Positions 8,503 through 16,841 of a stretch of 64,000 nucleotides of DNA are shown here, one piece after another. The stretch is from assembly GCF_900100605.1 (NCBI RefSeq), contig NZ_FNCN01000010.1:185628-249627 (forward strand), given 5' to 3'. The DNA comes from Sinosporangium album (GTDB lineage Bacteria; Actinomycetota; Actinomycetes; Streptosporangiales; Streptosporangiaceae). Numbering within the stretch: position 1 is the stretch's first letter; each line of letters starts with the position of its first letter. The notes under the pieces are model-generated. The model had not been told where the DNA came from. It saw only the letters and a list, made by a program, of their open reading frames with translations, and ran no database searches. The translations under genes and the position numbers were made by a program.

Positions 8503-10098
8503 TCACGGGGCGGGTCGGTCGTCTGGCCGGTCGTTCGCTGCGATGTCGCGCAACCGCAGTTGGAGCCCGAGCACCAGGCGGGTGTCGTAGTCGTCCAGAT
8601 CGATGAGCTCGCCGATCCGGCGCAGCCGGTAGCGCAGGGTGTTGGGGTGCAGGGACAGCGTTTCGGCCGCCTTCGGCACGTCGTAGTGCGCGGCCATCCA
8701 GACGCGCAGAGTGCGGAGGTAGTGGGTGCCCTGCCGCTGGTCGTGGTCGGCGATGAGGTTCAGCGGCTCGCCGTACTTCGCCGGCGTGTCCCGTACAGAG
8801 GAATCCACCTCCATGAGGAACAGCGCCGCCGCGAGTTCGGCGTGCCCGCCGACCTGGGTGGTGGCGAACGGGCCGCACAGGGCCCGCAGCGCCTCATCGG
8901 CCTGGCGGGCTGCGGCGGGGAGCGCGGCGAGGGAGGGCGCCGTACGGCTGACGCCGGCCCGCCACCGCCCTCCGATCCGGTCGGCGACCCGGTCGAGCGT
9001 GTCGCCGGTGATCTTGCGTAGGAGCGGGAGGGCGGAGTCGGCGGCCACGATGGCGTAGGCGTGGCCGTCGACGGCGCCGGCCGCGGCGCGCATGCGGTAG
9101 GAGGCGTAGGCGGTGCGGAGCAGGTCGCCGGCGTGGGTGGCGGCGAAGGCGTCGGACGGCCCGGTGTGCGGGCCGATGGTCACGACGGTCAGGGGCTCGT
9201 CCTGGAGGAGGCCGAAGGATGCGGCGAGTCCCCTGGCGGGGCCCATGCCCCGCAGGAGCCGGCCGAGGCATTCGTCACGGCGGCGGCGGGCCTCGTCGGC
9301 GGCGAGGCTGATCTTGGCGAGGTGGGGTGCGGCAGCGAGGGCGGCGTCGGCGAGGATGTCGGCGGCGTCCGCGGCGAGCGGGGTTTCCGACTGGACGGCC
9401 CAGATGGTGCCGAGCGCCTCGCCGTGGGCGCGGACGGCGATGGCGAGCCGGGGGTAGAACTCGACCGGCTCGTAGCTCCACACCGCGCCGTCGGCGCGCA
9501 GCACCGCCGAGTACTCCCCGGTGTTGGTGGGGTGTTCGGGAACTCTGCGCCCGAGGATGCCTTCTCTGCGCAGTTCGTCGATCTTCTGGTCTTCGACGGT
9601 GGAGTAGGCCAGCACCCTCATGGCGAGGTCTTCGATGGCGACCGCGCCGCCGACGCGGACGGCGACCTGGTTGGCCAGCGCGAACAGGTCGGGGGCGCGG
9701 GACGCGCCCCCGACCTGTTCGGTGGCGGGGGCGACGACGGCGAGCAGGGCGTCGATGAGGGTGTAGAGCTGGCCCCAGGACAGGTCGGAGGCGGCGGCGA
9801 GCAGGGCCGTGCCGGCGGCGTGAGCGGCCTCGGCGAGCGTGGTCGCGTCGCAGGAGCCCGGTTTGACCACGACGACGGCGACGCCGGCCTCGCCGGCCCG
9901 GGCGATCATCTGGGCGGAGGGCCGCCCGGTGGCCAGTAGCACGGCGCCGTCGAGACCCTTCATGGGCTCCTCGGGGTCGTAGATGACCGGGGCGCCGATC
10001 AGGATCTCCCTGCCGCGCGGCATGGACAGCACCTGGACGACGTCGGGGCCGAGGCTGTCGACCAGCACGCCGAGCGTGACGCGCCCGTGGACGGTCAT
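8503..10098 (-). CDS. PucR/CdaR-family transcriptional regulator
   Basis: The protein is 531 aa. The first half resembles the PucR N-terminal ligand domain (TLGVLVDSLGPDVVQVL...AVVVVKPG). A GGDEF-like middle part follows. The C-terminal helix-turn-helix reads YDVPKAAETLSLHPNTLRYRLRRI. PucR proteins activate purine or amino-acid catabolic genes in response to a small ligand. It is encoded upstream of the GNAT/racemase pair on the same strand, with 144 bases between, so it is a reasonable candidate regulator for it; this is inference. The first ATG (MTVHGRVTLG) is taken as start. Confidence 0.85.
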   Translation of the reverse strand: MTVHGRVTLGVLVDSLGPDVVQVLSMPRGREILIGAPVIYDPEEPMKGLDGAVLLATGRPSAQMIARAGEAGVAVVVVKPGSCDATTLAEAAHAAGTALLAAASDLSWGQLYTLIDALLAVVAPATEQVGGASRAPDLFALANQVAVRVGGAVAIEDLAMRVLAYSTVEDQKIDELRREGILGRRVPEHPTNTGEYSAVLRADGAVWSYEPVEFYPRLAIAVRAHGEALGTIWAVQSETPLAADAADILADAALAAAPHLAKISLAADEARRRRDECLGRLLRGMGPARGLAASFGLLQDEPLTVVTIGPHTGPSDAFAATHAGDLLRTAYASYRMRAAAGAVDGHAYAIVAADSALPLLRKITGDTLDRVADRIGGRWRAGVSRTAPSLAALPAAARQADEALRALCGPFATTQVGGHAELAAALFLMEVDSSVRDTPAKYGEPLNLIADHDQRQGTHYLRTLRVWMAAHYDVPKAAETLSLHPNTLRYRLRRIGELIDLDDYDTRLVLGLQLRLRDIAANDRPDDRPAP

Positions 10099-10469
10099 GG
10101 CGTGTGCCGCCCGGCGAGTCCACGGCGGACCGTTCCACAGTGGAGCGTGCTCTGGCTTAGCAGCAGGTCATACATATGGCTAAAGCCCTCTCGCCTTACA
10201 CTTCATCCGCTACCAACTGAAGTATTACAACCCATCCGAAATCCTGTTGACGACGGCGTCGGCGGCACCGAGGCCACCAACCTGCGGGTGTAGTCGTGCT
10301 CCGGGGCGTCCAGAACCCGGGCCGTCTCCCCTCCTCCACCACCGGGGTTCCGGCGGGCAGGGCGACCCCGCCGGGCGTGCGGCTCCCGCCGTCCGGCCCC
10401 CTGGACGGCGGGAGCGCGTCCCCCGCGTGGGTGGTGCCTACCTACCGCGTCTCCGGTGGCGACAGCGCG
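10099..10469. other. Intergenic stretch
   Basis: About 370 bases with no convincing gene. The left side should hold the promoter of the PucR gene; it contains a short AT-rich run near 10165-10230. The right side carries a terminator hairpin at 10382-10415. Confidence 0.4.
10382..10415 (-). terminator. Terminator hairpin after the small secreted protein gene
   Basis: A perfect 13-bp stem (GCTCCCGCCGTCC and its complement) with an 8-base loop, about 55 bases beyond the stop of the minus-strand gene at 10470. Confidence 0.6.
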
Positions 10470-10982
10470 CTACCGGAATGTGCGGGTGCATCTGATGGAG
10501 AGCCAGTGGATGTTCGAATAGAACGTTCCACTGGGATATTCCGCCCGAACCTGCATAAACCTAGTGGAGGAGCGGAAAACAAAACTCCGGTCGAACGTCT
10601 TGCGCACCGCCGTACCATCTGGGCCGGCCTCGTCGAAGGTGACCCGACGCCAGTTGCTGCGACCGCCGTTGCTCCATTGATAACGGAAGTCGAGCGACTG
10701 GAACCCGTTCCGGATGGCCGTGCTGTGGACGTCGATAGTGGTCTGGAAGCGCCACCGGATGCGGCGGCCGTAGCCGTCCACGGGATAGCCGAAGTTGTCG
10801 CACGGACCACTGAAGGACGTCCGGTAACCGTAGACCTTGACGATTCTGATGGGGATATCGGCACGTGCCGCGGGCCCGTTCCGCGAGAGCAGGGCGGGCG
10901 CGTCGGCGCTCGCCGGCGTGGGGGCCCACAGGAGCATCGCGGTCAGCACCGCGAGCACCTGAAGGCAGGTTTTCCGAAGCAT
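10470..10982 (-). CDS. Small secreted protein of unknown function
   Basis: The protein is 170 aa. Residues 1-26 form a clear signal peptide (MLRKTCLQVLAVLTAMLLWA, then PTPASA). The mature part is basic and aromatic, with a predicted beta pattern (DFRYQWSNGGRSNWRRVTF, FMQVRAEYPSGTFYSNIHW) and four Cys overall, two of them near the end of the chain and near GPCDNFGYP. I do not recognise the family. The ATG is well supported by AAGGAGGGATCC just upstream. It is divergent from the Xre-STAND gene across a region with repeated boxes. Confidence 0.75.
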   Translation of the reverse strand: MLRKTCLQVLAVLTAMLLWAPTPASADAPALLSRNGPAARADIPIRIVKVYGYRTSFSGPCDNFGYPVDGYGRRIRWRFQTTIDVHSTAIRNGFQSLDFRYQWSNGGRSNWRRVTFDEAGPDGTAVRKTFDRSFVFRSSTRFMQVRAEYPSGTFYSNIHWLSIRCTRTFR

Positions 10983-11037
10983 GGATCCCTCCTTGGGCGA
11001 GAGAAGTGTGAAATCTTCTCGGTGGTCGATACATGCG

Positions 11038-11169
11038 TGGAGCTCATATATGGAGCTCATGTATGGATAAAGGCGGCGATGCTCTGACGATCGGGGCCCG
11101 CCACCTGCCGAGAGAAGAGCGGCCGAGTTTTCCGTACAAATCCGTACAGCCGCGTATAGCTCTGTACGG
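11038..11169. promoter_or_regulatory. Repeat boxes between divergent genes (possible operators)
   Basis: Two tandem copies of a 13-base unit containing the GAGCTC palindrome (TGGAGCTCATATA and TGGAGCTCATGTA) lie at 11038-11063. Further right, CCGTACA occurs at 11132 and 11142, and CCGTACAG at 11142 forms a perfect 8-bp inverted repeat with CTGTACGG at 11162. The position between the divergent secreted-protein and Xre-STAND genes suggests operator sites; no regulator is known. Confidence 0.35.
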
Positions 11170-11305
11170 CATGGCGTTGTTGTCATGGTTGGCGTCAACC
11201 GTGAGAGGTTTCCACGCGACTTCTCAGGGAGCGTTTCTCATCGCGGGGCCGGCGCGAAGCCGGGAGAAAGGCTCACCCGTCGAAGGACCTCTGAAGGAGA
11301 GCGCG

Positions 11306-12106
11306 ATGGCCGACGGTTCGCCCACTCCCGCGACCGCCCCCGACCCTCAGCCCGCGACCACCCCGACCCCCGACACCGACACCGACACCAGCGCCGACAG
11401 CGACACCGAGCCCGACCCGGACCGCGTCCAGGACCGGCGGGACTTCGCCCGAGAGCTGTCCCTGCTGCGGGACCGTGCCGGCCTGACGGTCAGGCAGGTG
11501 GCGTCGAAGGTGGGGGCGTACGGCGCGCACAGCACCCTCGGCGACTGGTTCGCCGGGCGCGGCCTGCCCTCGACGGCCTCCCGCGACCTGTTCACCAAGG
11601 TCCTGGCCGCCTGCGGGGCAGGCGACGCGGCCCAGGTGGAGCGGTGGACGGCCGCCTGGCGGCGGGTACGGCGGGCTCCCGGTCCCCGGCCCACCGGGCC
11701 CGAGCCGTACCGCGGCCTGTCGAGTTTCCAGCCCGAGGACGCCGCTTGGTTCTTCGGCAGGCGCGACCTCACCGAGCAGCTCGTCGCCCGCCTCGGCGAG
11801 CTGAAGGCCGCCGGGGGCGGCGTTCAGGTGGTGGTCGGGGCATCCGGCTCGGGCAAGTCGTCGCTGCTGCGCGCCGGGATGGTGGCCGCGTTGCGCGCCG
11901 GCGCGCTGCCCGGGTCGGCCGACTGGCCGATCGCGCTGTTCACGCCCGGCGACCACCCGTCGGCCGCGCTGGCCGCCGTACGCCGGGTCCGCGGGGCGGG
12001 CGGGACGGGCGGGACACCGGCCGTGCTGGTGGTGGACCAGTTCGAGGCACTCGCCTGGCGTCCGCCCGGGAGTGGGCCGGGTCCGGCGGCCCTCATGCGG
12101 CCTTGA
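11306..12106 (+). CDS. Xre-type HTH plus STAND NTPase fragment (5' part of a broken STAND-WD40 gene)
   Basis: The 266-aa frame starts at an ATG after a GAAGGAGAG site. After an acidic PT/D-rich lead (to about residue 45) comes a helix-turn-helix (LSLLRDRAGLTVRQVASKVG...STLGDWFAGRGLP). The linker RGLSSFQPEDAAWFFGRRDL introduces an nSTAND1-type NTPase domain with Walker A VGASGSGKSSLLRAG and Walker B-like AVLVVDQFEALA. In intact relatives the ATPase continues (DQFEELF...) for a further 200-300 residues before a membrane helix and WD40 repeats. Here the frame runs into an unrelated tail and stops at 12106, where the downstream frame opens. I infer an internal deletion with a frameshift; a sequencing error alone would not explain the missing part. 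Confidence 0.7.
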   Translation: MADGSPTPATAPDPQPATTPTPDTDTDTSADSDTEPDPDRVQDRRDFARELSLLRDRAGLTVRQVASKVGAYGAHSTLGDWFAGRGLPSTASRDLFTKVLAACGAGDAAQVERWTAAWRRVRRAPGPRPTGPEPYRGLSSFQPEDAAWFFGRRDLTEQLVARLGELKAAGGGVQVVVGASGSGKSSLLRAGMVAALRAGALPGSADWPIALFTPGDHPSAALAAVRRVRGAGGTGGTPAVLVVDQFEALAWRPPGSGPGPAALMRP

Positions 12107-14385
12107 CGCCGTCGGCTCGGGAGTTCCTCGACGCCTCGGCGGAACGCGAGGCGGGCGAGCGCCGTACGGCACTGCGCCGCGCCCGCCACCTGCGTGTGCT
12201 GGCCGGTGGGCTGGTCGCCGTGCTGCTGGTCGCCGCCGCGGCGGCGGGCGTGGCCGTGACGGGCACGCTCAACGCGCGCGTGCAGCGGGACCTCGAACTG
12301 TCGCGGCGCGTCTCGGGCGAGGCCCTCGCCCTGCGGGTGGCCAATCCGGCGCTGGCGGCCCAGCTCGCCTTGGCGGCCGACCGGCTGGCGACCACCGGCG
12401 AGTCGCGCGGGGCGCTGCTCAGCGTGGCGGCGTCGCCGTACGCGACCCGGCTGGCCGGCCACACAGACGGGGTGTACGCGGCGCGGCCGAGCCCCGACGG
12501 GAGCCTGCTGGTCACAGCCGGCCTCGACCGCACGGCGATGCTGTGGGACGTCCGCGACCGGTACCGACCGAAGCGGCTGAGCCGCCTCGCCGGCCACACC
12601 GGCGAGGTGGTCTGGGCGGAGTTCAGCCCCGACGGGCGGGTCTTGGCCACGGCTGGCGGAGACCGGACCGCCAGGCTGTGGGACGTCGCCGACCCGCGGC
12701 ACCCGAGGCCGCTGGCGACAGTCGCCGGCCATGGCGACACGCTGCGCCACCTGTCGTTCAGCCCTGACGGGAAGACGCTCGCCACCGCGAGCTACGACCG
12801 TACGGCACGGCTGTGGGATATCACCGACCCGCGTGATCCACGCCCGCTGTCCGTCGTCGTCCGCGCCGATCAGCAGGTGGGCGTGGCCCAGTTCAGCCCC
12901 GACGGGCGGACGCTGGTGACCACGGACCCCGCCGAGGGGCCGCGGCTGTGGGACGTCACCGACCTCCGCGCACCGCGTCCCCTCGCCGCCTTGGCGGGGC
13001 ATAGCGACAAGCGCATCCTGTCGGTGGCGTTCCGGCAGGACGGCAAGGTGCTCGCCACCGGCAGCTTCGACACCACCGTGCGGCTGTGGGAGGTTTCCGA
13101 TCCGCGGAAACCCCGCTCCCTGGCCATCCTGCGCGGCCACGGCAACGGCGTCAGCGCGCTCGCCTTCCACGGCGAACGCACCCTGGCGAGCGGGGGCTAC
13201 GACCAGACGATCAGGCTGTGGGACATCACCGCGCCCGAGACGGCTTACGCCGTACTCCGCGGGCACGCCGAAACCGTGCACACCCTCGCGTTCACCGCTG
13301 ACGGCCGTACTCTGGCCAGCGGCGCGCGAGACAGTACGGCACGGCTGTGGAACCTGGACATCCCCGTCATGACCGACCCTTCCGGCGGCGTCAACCACGT
13401 GGCGTTCAGCCCTGACGGCGCCACCGTCGCGAGCGGCAGCCACACGACGTCACGCCTGTGGAACGTCAACACGCCCGATCGGCCGCGGCCTGCGACGACC
13501 TTGAGCGGCCACACCGACGGGGTCTTCGCCACGGCCTTCAGCCCGGACCGCAGGCGCGTCGCCACCGCCGGGCTCGACTTCACCGTGCGGCTGTGGGACG
13601 CCGGCGCTGCGGGCGGCCCGCTCCACCGGGCCACGCTCACCGCGCACACCGACAACGTCAACACCGCCGCCTTCAGCCCCGACGGGCGGCTCCTCGCCAC
13701 GGGAAGCGCGGACGGCACCGCCCGATTGTGGGACGCCACCGCCCCCGACGCACCCGTGGAGATCGCCAGGCTGGACCGACACGACAAGACCGTGTATTGG
13801 ACGGCCTTCAGCCCGGACGGCCGGCTCCTGGTCACCACGGGTCAGGACCGTACGGCGCGGCTGTGGGACATCCGCGTCCCGCATCGGCCCACCCAGCTCG
13901 CCGTACTCACCGGGCACAGCAACGACGTGTGGACGGCGGCCTTCAGCCCCGACGGCCGCACCCTCGCCACCGCCGGAGCCGACCACACCGCCAGATTGTG
14001 GGACATCCGCGTCCCGCATCGGCCCACCCAGCTCGCCGTACTCACCGGGCACAGCAACAACGTCTGGACCGCGGCCTTCGCCCCCGACGGCCGCACCCTC
14101 GCCACCGCCGGTGCCGACCACACCGCGAGACTGTGGGACATCACCGATCCCACAAGCCCTTCCCCGTTCGCCGTACTCACCGGCCATGACCAGGCGGTCC
14201 GTTCTGCGGCCTTCAGCCCCGACGGCCGCATCCTCGCCACGGGCGGTGGCGACGCCACCGTCCGTCTCTGGGAGACGAGTCCCGAGCGGGCGGCGGTCCG
14301 CGTCTGCGCCCTGGCTCATCCGCCCATCACTCCGGAGGAATGGAGCAGGTATTTCCCCGATCACCCCTATGATCCCCCGTGCTGA
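12103..14385 (+). pseudogene. Membrane helix plus 14 WD40 repeats (3' part of the broken STAND-WD40 gene)
   Basis: From about 12100 the frame reads LTPSAREFLDASAEREAGER, the usual juxtamembrane end of nSTAND1 proteins, then a membrane helix (LAGGLVAVLLVAAAAAGVAV). A coiled stretch (LSRRVSGEALALR...LALAADRLATT) follows. The rest is 14 WD40 repeats, each about 45 aa and ending in LWD(V/I/A) or a variant, enough for two seven-bladed propellers. Repeats 12 and 13 are nearly identical. A TTG at 12103 overlaps the TGA of the upstream frame (TTGA), so a separately translated WD40 protein is conceivable. I favour a degraded single gene. If translated it would be a membrane-anchored scaffold lacking its ATPase core. 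Confidence 0.65.
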
Positions 14386-14397
14386 CCACGCCCCGTG

Positions 14398-14435
14398 GAC
14401 CCGCGGAACACCCCTTGGGGGTGGTGTGCGGGGTC
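14398..14435. terminator. Imperfect hairpin between convergent genes
   Basis: GACCCGCGGAACACCCC pairs imperfectly with GGGGTGGTGTGCGGGGTC around a TTG loop. It sits between the converging WD40 and methyltransferase genes and could end both transcripts. Confidence 0.4.
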
Positions 14436-15270
14436 AGGGTTTGCGGCCCACACCGCAGAACTGGGAGACCTCGGCGGGTTCGCCCCAGGGGGTCTCCTCC
14501 GAGCGCCACCGGGAGCAGGAGACCACGCCGGGTTCGAGGAGTTCGAGCCCGTCGAAGAAGTTGGCGAGGGTGACCCGGTCGCGGGCGACGATCGGGGTGC
14601 CGCCGCGTTCCATGAACTTGCGCATGGACTCGTGCATGGCGTCACCGTGGACTTCGGCGGTGGCGTGGGCCAGGGCGAGGTAGCTGCCGGAGGGGATGGC
14701 GTCGACCAGGGCGCGGACGATCTGCCGGGCCTCGTCGTCGTCGATGATGTGGTGCATGATGCCGAGCAGCATGACCGCGACGGGCTTGTCGAAGTCGAGG
14801 GTCTCCGCGACGGTGTCCAGGATGTGCCGCGGGTCGCGGAGGTCGGCGTCGATGTAGGTGGTGACGCCTTCGGGCGCGCCGACGAGGAGAGCGCGGGCGT
14901 GCGCGAGCACCAGGGGATCGTTGTCGACATAGACGATCTTGCATTCGGGGGCGATGCGCTGGGCTACCTCGTGGGTGTTGTCGGCGGTGGGCAGACCTGT
15001 GCCGATGTCAAGGAACTGCCGAATCCCCTCATCTGCGACAAAGTGTTGGACGGCTCGGCCGAGGAATGCGCGGTCTGCACGGGCCGAGTCTTTGATGCCG
15101 GGAATGAGCTGCTCAACCATGTCCCCGGCTTCGCGATCGGCGGGGAAGTTGTCCTTACCTCCCAGCCAGTAGTTCCAGATGCGTGCCGAGTGCGGTCGGC
15201 CGATTCCCAGATCGACGGCTGAAGAGGCGGATTCGCGGGGGTTGTTCACAGAGTGGTTCCGTTCACGCAT
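14434..15270 (-). CDS. SAM-dependent methyltransferase, DUF574 (Methyltransf_19) family
   Basis: The protein is 278 aa, standard for this actinomycete family. It has the family start HSARIWNYWLGGKDNFPADR, the SAM-binding motif RQFLDIGTGLPTADNTHEVAQ, the acidic residue in VYVDNDPLVLAHARALL and a conserved end FDGLELLEPGVVSC. The substrate of the family is not established. A paralogue lies at 37788 in the same window. A GTG seven codons in (VNNPRES) is an alternative start, as neither has a strong ribosome site. The upstream region holds two near-palindromic AT-rich boxes that may control it. Confidence 0.85.
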   Translation of the reverse strand: MRERNHSVNNPRESASSAVDLGIGRPHSARIWNYWLGGKDNFPADREAGDMVEQLIPGIKDSARADRAFLGRAVQHFVADEGIRQFLDIGTGLPTADNTHEVAQRIAPECKIVYVDNDPLVLAHARALLVGAPEGVTTYIDADLRDPRHILDTVAETLDFDKPVAVMLLGIMHHIIDDDEARQIVRALVDAIPSGSYLALAHATAEVHGDAMHESMRKFMERGGTPIVARDRVTLANFFDGLELLEPGVVSCSRWRSEETPWGEPAEVSQFCGVGRKP

Positions 15271-15438
15271 ATTTCACGCCAAATGGGGTGAGTGTAGTCG
15301 ACCCTCCCTATCTCTATCGAGATCAGGAGGGTCTCGGTTTGATTTACCCATCACCCACTCGGCCACCCGGCCGGCCGTCCACCTCGGTTCAGCTCCGGAA
15401 GGGCCCGGCACCCCCTCCCCGACCTGCAGATCCACTTC

Positions 15439-15490
15439 ATGAAAGAATTCTCATGCAAGAAGTTTTATGAAAGAAGTCTCATAGAAGGAC
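15439..15490. promoter_or_regulatory. Two near-palindromic AT-rich boxes, 28 bp apart
   Basis: ATGAAAGAATTCTCAT at 15439 and ATGAAAGAAGTCTCAT at 15467 differ at one base in 16, and each is an imperfect palindrome. The same 24-base context is repeated (AAGAAG / AAGGAC after each). Such AT-rich paired boxes stand out in this GC-rich DNA and look like a dimeric regulator's sites. They lie upstream of the minus-strand methyltransferase (start 15270) and about 600 bases before the response regulator at 16095. Confidence 0.4.
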
Positions 15491-16094
15491 GTGGAAGTGC
15501 ACCGATGCGCGGGGGTCGGCGAGCCCCGGCCCGACACGTTCGCTCCCTTCGAAACGCCCCTTGCCCCGGTCAGGCCCACCCGCCTCCCCGGCCGCCCGCC
15601 GAGTTGGGTCGAGCCTCCAGCCCCGGAGGACCACCTCGCGCCCCGCGACTGACCAGGCCCTTGACGGCGGAGTCGACAGGCGGCCTCACACCCCGCCTTC
15701 AGGAGGCTCCAGGACGGCCGTTCTGGCCCTGACCTGGGCATAGTCGATCGAGGTTTCCGGCGAGGGTAAACCGACAAAAAGGTCAGAGCATCACATACTC
15801 GACCGCAGCTCAGGGCCCCACCGGGGCGAATACAGGATATTGAGTGGCTTTGAATGCTCAGCGAGTCAGGAGTTTAGGGCTCGCTTCTCGCTGACCAGGT
15901 GTTGCGCCTGGTGAAGATGTGAATCCTGGTCTGGCCATGTTACCGCTGGGTCAAGAACCTCCCACACTGTAACTTATTCATCTATGTCAGGACGTGTGTC
16001 AAATGTCCGGTGCTATCGCCGATCCGTGCTGTACCATCCGTGACTGAGATTGGGGGGAGGGCTTGTCAGCATTGCGAGCGAAACGGGCACTGGC
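15491..16094. other. Gene-free stretch upstream of a two-component system
   Basis: No convincing coding frame. It holds an 8-bp inverted repeat TCAGCGAG (15859) / CTCGCTGA (15887) and, overlapping it, ACCAGG (15894) / CCTGGT (15907), so the transcript leader may fold. AT-rich promoter-like sequence (GTAACTTATTCATC) occurs near 15970. It does not match a riboswitch I know. Confidence 0.4.
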
Positions 16095-16823
16095 ATGCGT
16101 GTACTACTCGTCGAGGACAACGAATCAATCACCGAGCCACTGGTAGACGGCCTGAGCCAGTACGGCTTCACCGTCCACCAAAGCAGGACGGGTGCCGACG
16201 CGCTCCGCGCCCCCCTGGGCGACATCGTCCTGCTTGACCTTGGGCTTCCCGACATGGACGGCATCGATGTATGCCGTCAGTTGCGACGGAATTCCGAGAT
16301 CCCCATCATCATCCTGAGCGCCCGCGGCGAGGAGACCGACCGCGTGGTGGGATTGGAAATCGGCGCCGACGACTACGTAGCGAAACCCTTCAGCCTTCGC
16401 GAGCTCGTCGCGCGCATGCGCGCCGTGACCCGGCGCACTCGCACCACGGCCGCACCCGCACCCGCGGAGGAGGTACCGGCCCCCAGTGGGGCCAGGATCC
16501 TCGGCGAGTTGGTCATCGATCGACGGACTCGCCAAGTGCAGGTCAGGGGCCACTTCGTGGCGCTCACTCCTAAGGAGTTCGACCTCCTGGCCCTCCTCTC
16601 GGAGGACCCGGGAGCGGTGTGCCCACGCGAACACATTCTCCGAAACGTGTGGGACCCCAACTTCTTCGGGTCAACCAAGACCCTTGACTTCCATATCGCG
16701 ACATTACGTCGCAAACTCGGCAACCCTACCTGGATCAGAACCGTACGCGGGGTTGGATTCAGCCTCGTCGTACCCGCGTCATCACCGCCCGGCCAACCGG
16801 CCGAGTTCCCACGACACCATTAG
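16095..16823 (+). CDS. OmpR-family response regulator
   Basis: The protein is 242 aa. The receiver domain has VLLVEDNE (acidic pocket), the phosphoacceptor in VLLDLGLPDMDG, the signalling Ser in IIILSARGEE and the Lys in DDYVAKPFSLREL. After a Pro/Ala linker the winged helix reads VALTPKEFDLLALL...LDFHIATLRRKLG and GVGFSLV. I chose the ATG at 16095 because MRVLLVEDN is the normal family start. An upstream TTG at 16050 with a G-rich run after it is possible but would add 15 residues. The sensor kinase gene follows after 18 bases, so the pair is an operon. Confidence 0.88.
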   Translation: MRVLLVEDNESITEPLVDGLSQYGFTVHQSRTGADALRAPLGDIVLLDLGLPDMDGIDVCRQLRRNSEIPIIILSARGEETDRVVGLEIGADDYVAKPFSLRELVARMRAVTRRTRTTAAPAPAEEVPAPSGARILGELVIDRRTRQVQVRGHFVALTPKEFDLLALLSEDPGAVCPREHILRNVWDPNFFGSTKTLDFHIATLRRKLGNPTWIRTVRGVGFSLVVPASSPPGQPAEFPRHH

Positions 16824-16841
16824 TGTTGCCGGCCATCGTCA

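Noticed and set aside
12045..12106. Programmed frameshift joining the STAND and WD40 halves
   Set aside because: There is no slippery heptamer or pseudoknot, and a frameshift would still leave the ATPase middle missing.
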